Origin: Bryum argenteum
Taxonomy: Eukaryota > Streptophyta > Bryopsida > Bryales > Bryaceae
Direction of reading: 5' to 3'
Length of the DNA: 64,000 nucleotides
NCBI GenBank assembly: GCA_037043015.1
Contig: CM073323.1
Coordinates: forward strand, 930,001-994,000
Below, in pieces: positions 22,821-35,390 of the stretch (the first letter of the stretch is position 1; every line of letters begins with the position of its first letter). The notes below the pieces were generated by a model, which saw only the letters and a program-made list of their open reading frames with translations, was not told where the DNA came from and ran no database searches. Position numbers and translations under genes: made by a program.

Positions 22821-25588
22821 CCCCTATGAGCCCAATCTACCATTCTATTGTTAATTCTGAATTTTTGAGGAGCAGTACCAAACTTATAAAAGATTATTTA
22901 AAATATTTCCTTTGTTCAAAAGTTTGGTGAGTTGGGAACAACATTTATTTAGAGAGCCTCATTTGGATTGATAAATTGTTCCTAATAAGCCTTCAACCAC
23001 AAATGTGCAAGGTTTCATTAGTGTTAGGAAACTTACTATAATTTAAAAATGATGGTGTTCCTAGTAACCCCTAAAGGTTCAAGAGTTTTTGGATCTCCAA
23101 ACTCAAAAACTTGCGATACTTCACTACCTTGAGATTGAGGTAAGGCTGAAACTTTTACTGTATTGAAGGATTTTAAATCGTAAGAACTCAAAGGAGACTA
23201 CTACTAGAAATACCATATAGAATTTCAACATTTGGATCTCCACAAGTTGTGAGATCACAACATTCAAGGTTGATGCAAAACTCTCTCTGAGCATTGTTTG
23301 GAAGACATAGACTACTTTCAGCAGAGGGAGATGTTAGACCTTTCTTTTGACATAATTATGATATGTACTTTTTCATACTTTTCGATATACTTTGCATCAA
23401 TCTAGTACAAATTTTCTTTGTTCAGCCATTTGTGTAATTCTATGAACACATTTAGAGTTGAGTTAAAAATTATGTGAGAAGCCACTTAATGAAAAGGCAC
23501 AAAACATGTAGAGGTGTAATTTCAAAATTAGAACTACAAGTAGGAAGATTAAAATCATTTTGTATTTAAACACATTTAGAAAGAAATGTATATCCATGGA
23601 TTTTTGAATTCCTTATTTTGAGTAAATTTGTGATGTAATTGTTGATTTGAAAACAATTATAATCTATATATAAATTGGAAGTGAATAATGTTTGATAAAA
23701 ATATGTTTTAATTCTTGAATGCTTGAAGTATCTTTTGTAAAGTCTATAGTCACTCTTTGCAACTATCAATTGTGACAATCTATCAAAATCATATGTTTAC
23801 ACACTGCCGTTGGTGTATCTACACACTTGTTTGTACCAAATGTGGACAAAAGACAATTATGAGTATGCCTTGGAGTTTATGGTTGAAAATAAGAGGACTA
23901 TAGTCAATGGAGAATATGCCTATTGAATTGAAGAATAAAAACAAACAATTGTACGACTAATTAGATACAATTCTAATTCTTGATAAAAGAAAGAGAAATT
24001 GAATAAAGAAGTTAAATCATTCCATTCTAAATTATAACAATTATGCTTCAATTTGTGACTGTAATTGCAAAACTATGATCGAGTTAGACTCTCTCTATTT
24101 AAGAATCCCCACTATATATTTCTAGGCTTTAAGTAAACCTCTAAAAATTAATTCTAAGGAGACTTGATAATTTTTGCTCCAAACATTTTGCTCATGTTAT
24201 TTTTTGTCCATGTAGATAACTAGGTTGAGAATGCTCATGCAAGATCTTAGAGACTCGTTCAGCTTTAAGAACCTTCATGCATTTTTTTTTCAAAAGAAGG
24301 TACAAAAACAGAGATTTAAGAAAGCAAGCATTACGTTTATTGTACTTCATACATAGGAGAAGTGAACGGTGAGTAGGTACCTTCATGAGTTCATGATTTT
24401 TAAGCAAATTTTTTTCAAAAAATTCCAAAATCTTGAATTCTGACAAATTTTGAAAGAAATTTTTAGAAAATTACCAAAAATCATAGAAACTGCTTTAATT
24501 TGTACTTTTTGGAGGTTGCCTTGTAAAACTTTGACTTGGGTTACTTTAGAAATTTAGTAGTAATTTAATGTTAAACATCATTTATTTATTTCTAATAATT
24601 AAGAAAAAAGTCATTTTAAACTCTCATTGTTGAACTTGAAACCTAAAATTTTAAATGAAGGTTCTAAAGTTGGAATTTGGCTTTGCGAATTTTACCACAT
24701 ACACTTTCCTGCATAAGGAGCACTCATTTAAAATCTTAGGCAAAATTAATACTTCTAACCCCTTCATCTAGGCTAATCAAAATTGCAAAAACCCGTTTTG
24801 AGTATTGTATACTTTTAAGGGTTAACTTATTAGTGACCTTTATCGATATTATCATATAATACTAGTATGTCCCCTTAGCTTATACAAGTAATTTCCAATA
24901 TTAATGTGGCTAATACTTTGAAATTTAATATCTTAGGATTCGTCGACCCGTTTTGCAATCCAATCTTTTTCCACAACCATACCAAAAAACATGCTTCCAA
25001 GAACATCTCATGCGCCCCGATAAAGGTGGTGATGCCTGAAGTTATATTGTCATGTCCAAAACAAACTACCTACCTTTAAATAATAGACTAGTATGCCCTC
25101 GCCTGTTGCCATGTTCACTTTAATACTTTCACCATGCCCCGCTTATTTTATTGCTAGATATGAAATTAGGTCATTTTAGACATCTTTGGTGATTGGTAGG
25201 CCAAAATCTCTTGTGAAATTCACTACCTCAGGATGTGCTGACCCGTTTTCCACAATTCAACAAAAAAAAATCACTTTCAACAACACCTCATGCGCCCCGA
25301 TCCGACCCCGGTGCTTGAGATCATAATGTCACATCCAAAACAAAACAAATCAAACTACTTACCCAAAATTAATAGATGTGACGTTATCCGACTATATCAA
25401 TTACCAAGTACTAATTATTGAAACAATTTTTCAATTATTTTTCGGAATTTTAGTCTCTTCAATTCATTGAAATAAATAGATTTAGGAAGTTGCCGCATCG
25501 ATAAATTAAGCATTAAGATCTTCATAATGTCTTTCAAAGAAATTTCATATGAGTCAGAGAATGCATATTTTAAACTTCCTCTGTTATT
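22821..25588. other. AT-rich intergenic DNA built from repeat fragments
   Basis: A possible further TTAA-type element spans about 23,066 (CCCCTAAAGG after TAA) to 24,826 (AAGGG followed by TTAA). Its right half matches the tail of copy C. From 24,840 to 25,380 lie two copies of another dispersed repeat carrying CTCATGCGCCCCGAT and ATGTCAC/ATGTCCAAAACAAA. No gene is recognised. Confidence 0.45.
24850..25380. repeat. Dispersed repeat carrying CTCATGCGCCCCGAT motif (two copies)
   Basis: Two adjacent diverged copies share ACTAGTATGCCC-like edges, a GACCCGTTTT segment, CTCATGCGCCCCGAT, and CCAAAACAAA. A third copy lies at about 32,110-32,350 (ACCTGCCCCAATGCGACC ... ATGTCACTCACAAAGCAAAAC). A reverse-oriented relative lies near 58,020-58,140 (GTGAGTGACATCATAATC). 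No coding capacity. Confidence 0.6.
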
Positions 25589-25652
25589 ATTGTCCAATAG
25601 GTTCTCTCAAATCTACCTTGGGAGATAGATTTGAGAGAACCTCTTGGACAAT
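25589..25652. repeat. Long near-perfect hairpin, 27 bp arms
   Basis: Left arm 25589-25615 (ATTGTCCAATAGGTTCTCTC...) pairs with right arm 25626-25652 around a 10-base loop, with a single mismatch. Arm length and loop size are compatible with a short MITE or a small-RNA precursor; no expression evidence is available from sequence alone. Confidence 0.85.
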
Positions 25653-25879
25653 TACAATGGGAGTAACACATATTTTACAAGGTTCTCTCCTAACCTTTTG
25701 GGACTTTAGGGTTAAGTTACCTTGATTTCCTACATATGAATCAAAATCAAATTCTTGATTGTTATATAGCCATAAGATCCTAATGTTTAGATTTGAAACA
25801 TAGTGCAAAATCCATGTATATAAACTATTGGAGCTCCCATAACCCATTTATGAGGAGAAGAGTAGACGCTTACTGAAAA

Positions 25880-26940
25880 ACCCGAAATCCGGGGTTGTTT
25901 GATAGAGGCAAACAATCGCGATTTTCCAATGCCTCACGGCGTGAGCGCTCCAAGCAACTCATACAAGTCTACTGCAAAGTCCTTAGGACTAAAAGTAGAC
26001 GCTTACCATTCAGACCAACACAAAGAGACGCCTGCTACTCTGCAACGGACGGTAAAGCAAAGGCCGGAGTAACAAGGAACATGGATGGGGAGGGAAGACT
26101 AGGGTTGGAGAGGGGCGTTTGGGCGGTCCCAATGAAGGTGGTGAAGGAAGGAAGTTGCCAGTGAGGAAGTGAAGTAAAGGGGGAGGCCCCCATCGGAGGG
26201 ACTTCCAGCTTGTGAGGGACCCGACCCGAGGAGGGCGAGAGCCCGACGAGGGAGGGTCACGAACTGGCCGGGAGTCCCAACGATGGGGACCTCCCCCGGC
26301 GTAACTACTCCCTGGAAATGAAACCCTGGGGAGGTTCGCGCAGGGCGGGCGGAATCGGCACTCTGGCGGACGTACGCTTCCAAAATTTTAAGATTATATT
26401 ATTATTAAATGAAATGTGAAAAGTTTTCTATAGGCTCACAAGGAATTCCCTGTGAGCCTATATGAAGCTACAATGCTCAAGGTCGTTCCAGGAAGGGAGA
26501 GCCTCCCAGACATCAAAGGTTAATTTACATGGAGTAGTTACGTGAGGATGGATGGATGGTAGAAGAGTTAGGACGGACGGAGGTACTGCCCTACGGCCTG
26601 CCCGCAGCGCCAGTGAGAGCCCACAGCCCCAGAGTGGTAGGGAATGAGCTGTGGCGTGGCCATGACGGCAACCAACGGTGGCTGCTGCTCCAGCATATTC
26701 TATTGTGACTCGAACGTCCCTTGCGCCACCTGCCTCACTCGTCTTACATGGCCTGCGGGGCCCCGGAATCTCTTCCCCGATCTCTTCTTACTGCAACTTA
26801 ACAAAGCTCCATGTTACAGTAGTACAGTATTTCACCATTAAGATCATACCTGCTCTACGAGAACAAGCTCCATACCATCTGCCGACTCGCCTCATTGTCT
26901 GCGGCTTTGTTTCTACCGTTGTCTCGTTCCTTTTCTATGC
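25880..26940. other. GC-rich island with unassigned ORFs
   Basis: A block far richer in G+C than the surrounding AT-rich repeats. A minus-strand ORF (26383-26099) and a plus-strand ORF (26644-26841) are open but match no family I recognise. A near-palindrome at 26430-26461 (ATAGGCTCACA ... TGTGAGCCTAT) lies inside it. It may be a decayed gene 5' end or an isolated insertion; splice continuation was not found. Confidence 0.35.
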
Positions 26941-26953
26941 TTAACCCCGAGCG

Positions 26954-27190
26954 TCCAATTCACTACACTAAATTTGATAATTAGTGTAAGATTATTATAA
27001 GATTTGAAAATGCTATAAGTTTTTACTTTTGTTTAAATTTTTTTTACCACGAGCATTGACTCCAATACTATATAAGGACCCCCATCTTGGCCAATATAGT
27101 GGGTAAAATTATTGAACAACAGTAAAAACTTATAACATGTTTATGTAAATTAGTGTATCTAACACTAATTATCAAATTTAGTGTATTGGA
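26954..27190. mobile_element. MITE with ~50 bp imperfect TIRs (237 bp)
   Basis: Left end TCCAATTCACTACACTAAAT and right end (reverse complement) TCCAATACACTAAATTTGAT share the core ACACTAAATTTGATAATTAG. Arms continue inward with ATAAGTTTTTACT on both sides. Non-coding. It sits directly next to TTAACCCCGAGCGTCC (26941-26956), which resembles a TTAA-type element end, so it may be nested. Confidence 0.65.
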
Positions 27191-29500
27191 TGGGAGATCT
27201 TTGAAGAGTTATCATGACTATATAATGTCAAAACTAAAAGATGGTCACTAACCTTTAACAGTCCTTGGAGCCCGAAATGGGTTTTTGCAATTTTGGGCAG
27301 CCTAAATGGAGGTGTTAAAAAGTGATGTTTTTGCCTGATATGTTTAGGGTGCGCTCCGTATTATTGTAAAGGGTATGTAGTAAAACTTGCAATGCCATAT
27401 TCCAATTTCTGGATCTTCTAGAGCAATTCTCGGGGTGCAAGCCGAGATCGGACAATTTAAATTTAGCTTTTTAAAAAAATAAATGAAAATATGTTCATAA
27501 CCGAATCACTACTTAACTTCATAAGACCTCTAAGTCAAAAAAATTATCAATCTTACAAAGGCAACATTCAAAAGTTTGAAAAAAAATCTTGACAATTCCT
27601 AAAAAAACTTGAGGACAAACTTTGGATGTTCTTATCTCGTAAATGGTAAATATACAACGGCCAATTTTTGGAGCAGTAACTAAACATAGACTTCCATGCA
27701 AGATCTTACGGTTGGAACTTCTAAAAAAGAATAAAGATTTGGTTTACACCCCCGAGAGTGCATAGAGGTAGAAATCATAGTTTTGAGGTTTCGAGCTCCC
27801 AAAACTGCACACGGACGACTAGGATTACGAAGAAGAACACCAAACCTCTAAGGGTGACGTGAATATAATGTCTATTTGACTTACCCTTGATGATATGCCA
27901 ACGAGACATAACAACAGTGGTTTCATGCTAAACTATGACTCAATGGTGGTGGTTACATCACTTCTCATCGGGAATAAGGTAAGTCAAGAGTCATTTGTAA
28001 TTCACAAAAAATTGTTTCGATTTATTTGTTGTAAGCCTTCAATTACAAAGAGAGGAAGACTTTTTTATGAGTAATTTTTGAGGCATCAAGTTCACCCATC
28101 AAGAGTTGAGTTTGAGAAAAATTAGGCAAGGATACCAAATGCCTAACTTGAAGAAAAAATTACAAGGGCAAATAAGGTGTAAGCGTCCCTTGTAATTTCC
28201 TTAATCAATCATCAATATTCCCACTCATAAATGTTGTTCTACTTACACTAATGGTGATGGTAGTTTTGGATGTTTGCTTTTTTGCTAAATGTGTGATAGA
28301 GTAAAACTCAAATAAAGGGTTTTGTTCTTTAAGTAAACCTTTATGTCAAAATCTCCAATAAGATTATCATGCTCTTCGTTTCTATTTACGTGTTGAGCTT
28401 CTGTATATCACTATTTTATCGCAAGTCTCACAAATGGTTTTGTAAACCTCATATGATTCCAAGATGAATTAGTGAATCGTACGTAACTGTATCATGCGAC
28501 GTATTCTTAATAAGAGATCGACTATGTTTTTGATTTTGTATGAAGTCATAATGCTTGAATGCATTGGGCTTCTTGATTTATTTAGTTATTTTTAAGTGCC
28601 AAATTCCATGAAATGCATGGACCTCCTTTCTAGTCTTATTAGATAAAGCAACCAAGTTTGTGGGTAAAGATACTTTCTTTCTATAAAAAACAAGAATAAT
28701 TAACTTAGGATTAATTTATTACACAAGTTTTATTCTTTGAGGAAAGAAGGATCGGATAAACTCGAAAGCGAACCCCAGGCTATTTTATCCGTCTCATAAA
28801 AGATTACATAAACGTCATAAAAGGCCGAAAAAAATAGATTTTTGCTACGCCTGCAATTACATAGTAACTGCAGTCCTCATGAAACTGAATATGAGGTGCA
28901 ACTCTCGGCTATACGACTCCAGTCTCCTAATCTATGCAATGAGAAAGTTGCACTTTATTGATATAGCTTTTGATAGTGACCCTGTATAAGAACCTAGTGT
29001 TAAGATTGTTCGTGTCATCTTGCAAAAATTCATAAAATTAATAACTTGAGTTTCTCATTTTGAGGGAAAAAAAAATTGTCTCGCGTCCTTGCGCCTTCTA
29101 GGGTTAATGTGGATTGCTCAAGAATGGGGCAAGTTTTGAGATGACAAATATTAGTGTGAGTAATTTTTGTGCAAAGGCAAAAGAGTGAAAACATAACCAA
29201 GTGAATCATCACTTATGAACTCTATTACTTTGTTATGAATATGAAACTAGACTTCTAAGTGTTCCTAACATGATGCCTTGAAATGCGAAGCATGTCACAC
29301 AAACTCATAGTTGGCATAACCCTGAGTTGTGAAATGGAACTATAAAGCAATTGGAGAAAGGTGACTTTTTGGAAGTTAGTGTGCACAGTATGTGAATAAG
29401 TTTACAAGTTTATGTGGACATGCATGCACTTGACATCGAGAATTGAAATGGTTTTGTACACGTTCATTAATGGTCTCCCAAAGAATTCCACAAGAAAAGT
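27191..29500. other. AT-rich intergenic DNA with TTAA-type repeat fragments
   Basis: CTAACCTTTAACAGTCC at about 27,248 followed by GGGTTTTTGCAATTTTG is, in reverse orientation, the end also seen at about 24,780-24,830 and 22,760-22,820. CTAGGGTTAA near 29,100 could be the partner terminus. No gene is recognised until the REF/SRPP locus. Confidence 0.4.
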
Positions 29501-29539
29501 AGTCGTACGCTATTTGAGTGTGAGGATGAGAATTTACCG

Positions 29540-29938
29540 TGCTGAGGGGGCAGGGGGGCAATGGGCAGCGGTGCAGTGGGCGAGTTATTGTGGCGGGCGG
29601 GCAGCGTTCGCGAAGCAGCGGAAGCCTAAGTACAGGTTCGGGAGGTTCGGATGGGAGGTTCGGCGGGGGCGTGGCGGGGGAGGTCGAAGCGCGTTTGGAG
29701 GCAAGCGACGGTGGCAGCCCATTCCCATATTGTCCCTTTCCCCGCTCTGTTCGTATCGCCCTCCTATTTCTCTCCTTAAACTATTCCCCTGCGCCGATCT
29801 CCGATCAATTTACTCCGTTGTCTACTCCTCTCCTCTGCTCCCTTGCTCTCTCGTCCCCTCCAATTGTCTGCACTGTAACTCTGCGCATCTCGCGTTCTCT
29901 GAATCCTCTACTCGGGTCGGGACTTTCATTTTTTCGCG
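29540..29938 (+). promoter_or_regulatory. Promoter/5' UTR region of REF/SRPP gene
   Basis: A GC-rich, then strongly CT-rich stretch (CTCCTCTCCTCTGCTCCC near 29,825; CTCTCGTCCCC) ends directly at the ATG at 29939. A pyrimidine-rich leader is common in plant core promoters and 5' UTRs. Long ORFs running through it are not credible coding regions. No clear TATA box was fixed. Confidence 0.5.
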
Positions 29939-31225
29939 ATGGCGGACACTGCTAAGGTTTGCATCGCCCTGCTCTGTTGCTCGACGTTCTTGATATTTCC
30001 GCTTTAGAGTTACTTACTCATGACATGAGTCGATTTTTTGTTGTTGTCGGCGTGGCTGGGATCGTTTCGGGTGCTTGTTGCCATTTAGTGTTTGTTGTTT
30101 GGGATTTGGTGGATTTTGTCGCCTAATTTTTTAAGTGCGGCGTATGTCCATCTGTTGATGCTTCCGAAGTGTGGTTACTGCTCTTTGAGGTTGTTATTGA
30201 CCTTGTCGCTTGTACTTGTGAAGCGTAATTTTGCATTTAGACCTTACGAATAATTTTAGAGTTACGTTACCTTTCTGTATCATTTACAGCTGAGTTTACG
30301 AGGTGTCTTGAGAAGATATATTGAATTTCTTTTCATCTTATATTTGCCAGACGTGACGTAGAGCTTCTCATCTCTGCACTCATCTTCTAACTTGTTTACG
30401 GTTTGTAACTACAGAGCAGCGACCTGAAGTATCTTGGGCTCGTACATGCAATTGTGCTGCAAGCAGCAGCCTATTTGGCTACTCTTTATGCGTATGCGAA
30501 GGAAAGCTCAGGTCCTCTGAAGCCCGGCGTTGATAATGTTGAAGGGACCGTCAAGACTGTTGTCGGCCCTGTTTATCAGAAGGTGGAGGGAAAGCCTTAC
30601 ATGCTTCTTCAGTATTTCGACAGTAAGGTAATTGTGCTCGTGGTTCCATTGTAATGTTCTTAATGTCGGGGCTGACGGCGTTTGTAGTGCTTATCATGAT
30701 CGCATTGTCATTATGATTTTTGAGAGCTGTGAGAAGAGCTTGTTCTCGTTGTTTGATGCTTCGTGTCAATGCGATATGCAGGTCGATGAGACACTCAACT
30801 ACGTCGACGGTGTTGTACCCAAGTACGTGAAGGAGAAGTCTTACCAAGCACTAGATGTGGCCAAGCAGGCTCCAGATGCAGCAAGAGGCCTTGTTGCGGA
30901 TGTTCAGTCTCGAGGAGTGTATTCTACTGCGTCTTCCTACTATGAGAGGTATGAACCAGTGGCTGAGCAGTTGACCTACGAGGTATGGCAGCAGGTTCTC
31001 AAAGTGCCGTTCGTTCCCCAAGCCGTCAACGTCGCTGCCCCTGCTGTAAAGTTCGGAGCCACACAGTTCAACAGCATTGCGAAAGGGTTGAAGAGCAAAA
31101 ACCTGCCCCTGGCTTCCTACATCCCAATTGTTCCTATTGAGAAGCTTGAAGAGGCCATGAAGCCAGCCGCTACCGCTGCTCCTACAACTACTCCTACTGT
31201 TACACCTGCCGTTGGTGCGGAATAG
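29939..31225 (+). CDS. REF/SRPP family lipid-droplet-associated protein
   Basis: The rubber elongation factor / small rubber particle protein family coats lipid droplets (LDAPs) or rubber particles and is linked to stress tolerance and droplet stability. Three exons join in phase: 29939-29956 (MADTAK), 30415-30627 and 30782-31225, with GTTTGC/ACAG and GTAATT/GCAG splice sites, giving 224 residues. Family landmarks are all present: LKYLGLVHAIVLQAAAYLAT near the N-terminus, then AKESSGPLKPGVDNVEGTVK, VVGPVYQKVEGKPYMLLQYFD, VDETLNYVDGVVPKYVKEKS and YYERYEPVAEQLTYEVWQQV. The C-terminus is an Ala/Thr/Pro tail (AATAAPTTTPTVTPAVGAE). No signal peptide is present, fitting a cytosolic droplet-surface protein. 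Length is typical of the family. The very short first coding exon (18 bp) is easily missed by automatic annotation. Confidence 0.93.
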
Positions 31226-33839
31226 TATGCATGATATTGCTCATTGTTGCAGTATTCGGTTTTATATGCTTACTTTTTGAGTAGAAGAAATAACAGGTGG
31301 TAAGGATGATAGATCGCTGCTTACAAAGATAAAATAGTATAGGTCTGTTGTAAAGGCTGCTACAATAGTCGGAGGTTTATAGGTATTATCTTGTACATCA
31401 TTGTTGATACCGACGCTCTCAGTAACTTGAGTCTCAGTAACTTGAGTAGAGTTTACATGTAAAATTCTTGAACGTCGACTTCTATGCTTTTGAGCATTAT
31501 GCGTAAGATGTGGTACGCAGGTCCTCTTTTTTTGTTGTATTCGCAGCCTTAATTTGTTGTTCACGACATTGTGCGTTGAGATTCGTTCAGCATTGATGTG
31601 TTCACTGTTCGTTTCTTGGAGGTCGGAGGGTCGTGCCCACAGGTAGCAGGCTTTATACTTCTATATGGACGATATTCAAAATCGTTCTGTGCTCGCTGAA
31701 TATCCGGTAAAGTGTTGCTGGTTTTCGTAGTATCTGACTAGTCCTTCACTGTAGCAAAGATCGCGGTGCAAACACCACTTTGTACAAAAGCACTTTCGGC
31801 AAACTAATAGGTTGTTCATTACAAGTATGTTTTCATCCCATCAGACGAAGTTAAACTTCCCCACAATTTCACTCTTGTAGTCTTATAAGGTCATACAGTC
31901 TTAGAAAAGGTCATAGTCTTAGGTCATACAGTCTTAGAAAAGGTCATAGTCTTAGAAGGTCATACAGTCTTAGAAAAGTCATACAATCACGAGAGAATCA
32001 CTAAAGTAACAAAGTGAATGACTTGAGTAAAAGAATGAGAGATATCATGAATTTAATTACACTAAAAAGTGTATTTAGTATAACACTTATTATTATTAAC
32101 ATAACTCTGAACTAGTATGCCCCTGCAGCATTGCCACTCATACAAATAATTTATAATACTTATGGGGTCATGAATACTTTGAAATCCAATAGTTTGGAAT
32201 TTGGAAGCCCAATTCATGATCGAATTGTTGCCCACACCTCTATAAAAAAACCCGCTTACAACGACACCTCACCTGCCCCAATGCGACCAATTGTGCCTGA
32301 GATAATGTCACTCACAAAGCAAAACAAACTAAATGCTTTAAATAATATATATCAAATACCTACTTTTGTAAAAACACTGAATGCGAATTCTCACACTCTT
32401 TATAAAGAATACTAACATCTTGACATTGTCATCCTGATCTTTTGAGATGTGGGTATTCAGTACAAAAAGGAAGGAAACTTGAATTTAGAATTAGGGTTTG
32501 AGGTGGCAACACAAGCAATCACCAACACTAATTACCCATAAATTGACAAATAGCGTTAAAAAGGTAGTAGGGGTAAGCACATTATTCATAATCTCACACT
32601 AAATACACTATTTAGTGGAACTAAGAAGCAATAATAGATGTCATTTTCTACAATACTTTAAGCTAAAAACTCAACAATACAAATAAAGAATATACTATGG
32701 CCGAGACTTCATTTTTGTAAAGTATTCTATGACGTCCTTCTTTCTAAGTTTTGAATTCCATATTCCATTTTAACAAACCTCTAATTTCTCCTCCTAATTC
32801 CTCACACTGAAAGTAATATATTCATTCTCACATGTTAAATGTGCATGAAACTTTCTTCGTTCCAGAAATAGTGTCTGATGTCAGGGTCTTGATGTAGTTT
32901 CTAAAAGAAATTTGATGCATGCCAATAAAATCAATGTTTATGGTTTAATTTGATTGGAGTTTATTATTTTGTAAAATGCTGGTAGCCAGAAATCTTCACT
33001 ACGAACTACAATCTATGTATTGATTCATGAAGATGTCATTGTACTTGAGTTTTGAACAAATAGGACACATTTCAGGAGACAGCGCTCTTCAAAAACCATC
33101 TTTTCACTTCGCTAGAGGGCCAAAAGAAACAAAATGTTAGTCTAAGTTTGCATTTCCTCAAGAAGCAAAAGGAAGCAGCATTAATGATGATTTGGCCCTC
33201 ATTTCACAATTCACCTACAGTTTTATGTAGATCTCACCGATATTCTAAATATGGCTCGTCCAATGGGACAGCTTAAGTGTCCAGGGCATGTCGCCAAAAA
33301 TCTCAGCTGAAAGTGTGGATCTTGCGCATCTAGCCGAAAGTCCTAGGACGTGGAAGGTTGAGATTGTTCCCAGTTTCAAAGTACCAAAGGTGAAAGCGAG
33401 CTTCACTAGCTCCAAAGATTGCAGTAGGTTCCAGGAATTTAATCCAAACAATATATAAATCACACTGAGGAAGGGCAAACAATGCTCCCAGGATCGCCCA
33501 AGCAGGCCCTTCACATGTAGTGCATTCACGCTCGATTGCTCGTTACGAAGGAGAAACAAAAATAGATCCAGATTTCAATACAGGATGCCAAAGAATTAGG
33601 TCCGCCGACCAGTTGCCAGTGTTCGATAAAAAGCAGCTAAAGAAACTCGGCAGGGTTCAGAAGGAGAATAAGCTAGAATATCACGAGGACTTCCAGCCGG
33701 TCTTTGATGAGTGCTATACAACACCTACTAGCCTAACCTGCTTCTTGAACCTTAACCCGATCTAGCAGCGTCGTGAGCTCTGATAATTGGCGGCAGGCGC
33801 TAAGCAGTAACATATATCTACCTGACCTCACGAACGCAC
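31226..33839. other. Convergent intergenic DNA between REF/SRPP and RER1
   Basis: Contains the REF/SRPP 3' UTR, the tandem repeat at 31889-31990 and a copy of the CTCATGCGCCCCGAT-type dispersed repeat (about 32,110-32,350). From 33,240 to 33,839 composition is more genic and may be 3' UTR of RER1; ORFs there are not recognisable. Confidence 0.4.
31889..31990. repeat. Tandem repeat, ~33-36 bp unit, three copies
   Basis: GGTCATACAGTCTTAGAAAA recurs at 31889, 31922 and 31958, with GGTCATAGTCTTAG spacers in between. Function unknown. Confidence 0.8.
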
Positions 33840-35390
33840 TTAATCGCTGGAAGTGCTGGCCTTGTCTGACGGAGCCTTCTTCCCGTTGTACCGCTGCATT
33901 CAAGAACATCACCATGAGATATTATGCCCTACTTTGTCCCCAATAAAAGTCGACTGCCGAGCAATACAAACGGGAAACTTCACTAACTGCTCACAAATAA
34001 AGACTGTGTATTCTTTGACCGGACTATCGACCACTCATGTCGTGATATCGGATAGCCATCTAAGAAGAAATGGGATGCAGATCGTTATTTTGTATTTAAC
34101 AACTGAATCTGTAAGGAGAAACCATTCAGCATTCAGCCTCACCATTGAAGGACTCCAAACATCAGGTTGGCTTCGGAAGAACAATTTCAAGTAATCGAAG
34201 TGAAGCTGTTCAAGGGAATTACCTGTTTGCCCAATGAGAAAGGAACATATCTATACTTGATCATGTGTCGAATTTGCCGCTTCATGGTGAGAACAAAAAG
34301 AACGATCCAATACAGCAACAAAATTGGCCAGAATACCGGTACGTCGAAAATACTGAAAAACGTTAGGGTGAATGCCACAACCAACGCCTTCGTAAATGCG
34401 TACCTGCACAAGCACACCACATATTCCTGTCGCGATCAATAATTCAGATTTCTGTGTGCATTCCACTCAAGACCATTTCAAGTACGATTTAGAACATTGC
34501 TTCCTTTCTCCAAAAGAAATGAAAAACGATCACCGAAACGACGCTGCCAAAGAGTTATACGCAAGAATTCGCCAGTAATACGCTGCTAGGTTCTCAACGG
34601 CCACCCAAACTATTAGACTATGTGTAGCTGCTACACGGTCATCCGTGTACACGACCTCCAACAGAAGGAGAAAAGCATGCAAACTTGAGCATACTCATCA
34701 TCTGACTAATTATAACGAAAGGGTGCACAAAAAGCGTGACTGTAGAGGACGTCACAAGAAGTCTAATTTAATCGCAAGTGTTCACTAAAAGTGTATGCGA
34801 CATGTTCGGTTCACTGAAGATATTAATGTCAGCTGCATTCTCGTGCAGGCGTTGATGTGCTTTTTTTGTGTCCATCATCACCCAATAACCATGTCTCGTT
34901 AAAAGGGCCAATGAGCTTTGTGGGAACTTGATCCCGACTGGTCTCACCAATGTCATGGAGACGAAATACGATCAGTGGAAGGTAGGACGGCAGAATGACG
35001 TTGCACTGCGAATAAAAGAAAGAGTAGAAATGAAGAGACGAACCAGAATTTGAACTCCGGAAGCCTGCGAATGAATGGTTTGAACTCGTCACTGCCCTTA
35101 GTCGGTAGCGCAGGGCCTTCGCTCTCGGGGTCCACTTGAGGAGACAGAAACCCTATGAGCAAGTTGAGCAAGTAGATGCCGAGCCCGTAGGTGACAATGT
35201 AGAAACCCTTGACATAATAAGCGCGAAGACAGTAGATTGCGGCCATGACCAGCGTGCCCACCCAGCGCATGCCGGCGTGCGGCGTGGACTTGTCCAAGTA
35301 GAACTGAAACCGGCGCGACACGTTGTCTTTCCATTTCACGGCCGGGTTGGACGAGGCGCCGGACGCATCGTCGCCATACACACCATCCAT
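33840..35390 (-). CDS. RER1: RER1 Golgi-to-ER retrieval receptor
   Basis: RER1 is a four-pass cis-Golgi membrane receptor that returns ER membrane proteins via COPI vesicles. Three exons join in phase: 35390-35044, 34403-34223 and 33893-33840, encoding 193 residues, the normal length. Exon 1 carries [20 protein letters not shown], two membrane segments including [20 protein letters not shown], then the hallmark [17 protein letters not shown] and [16 protein letters not shown]. Exon 2 begins [20 protein letters not shown], followed by [20 protein letters not shown] and [20 protein letters not shown]. Exon 3 gives [17 protein letters not shown] and stop, the Lys-rich cytosolic tail. Splice sites are GTTCGT/GTGCAG and GTAATT/ATGCAG. 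The upstream 35,640-35,700 plus-strand CAG-rich repeat lies in its promoter or 5' UTR. Confidence 0.95.

Noticed and set aside
29412-29993. 193-residue plus-strand ORF overlapping the REF/SRPP start
   Set aside because: Composition follows the CT-rich leader and it runs out of frame through the true MADTAK exon and into the intron.
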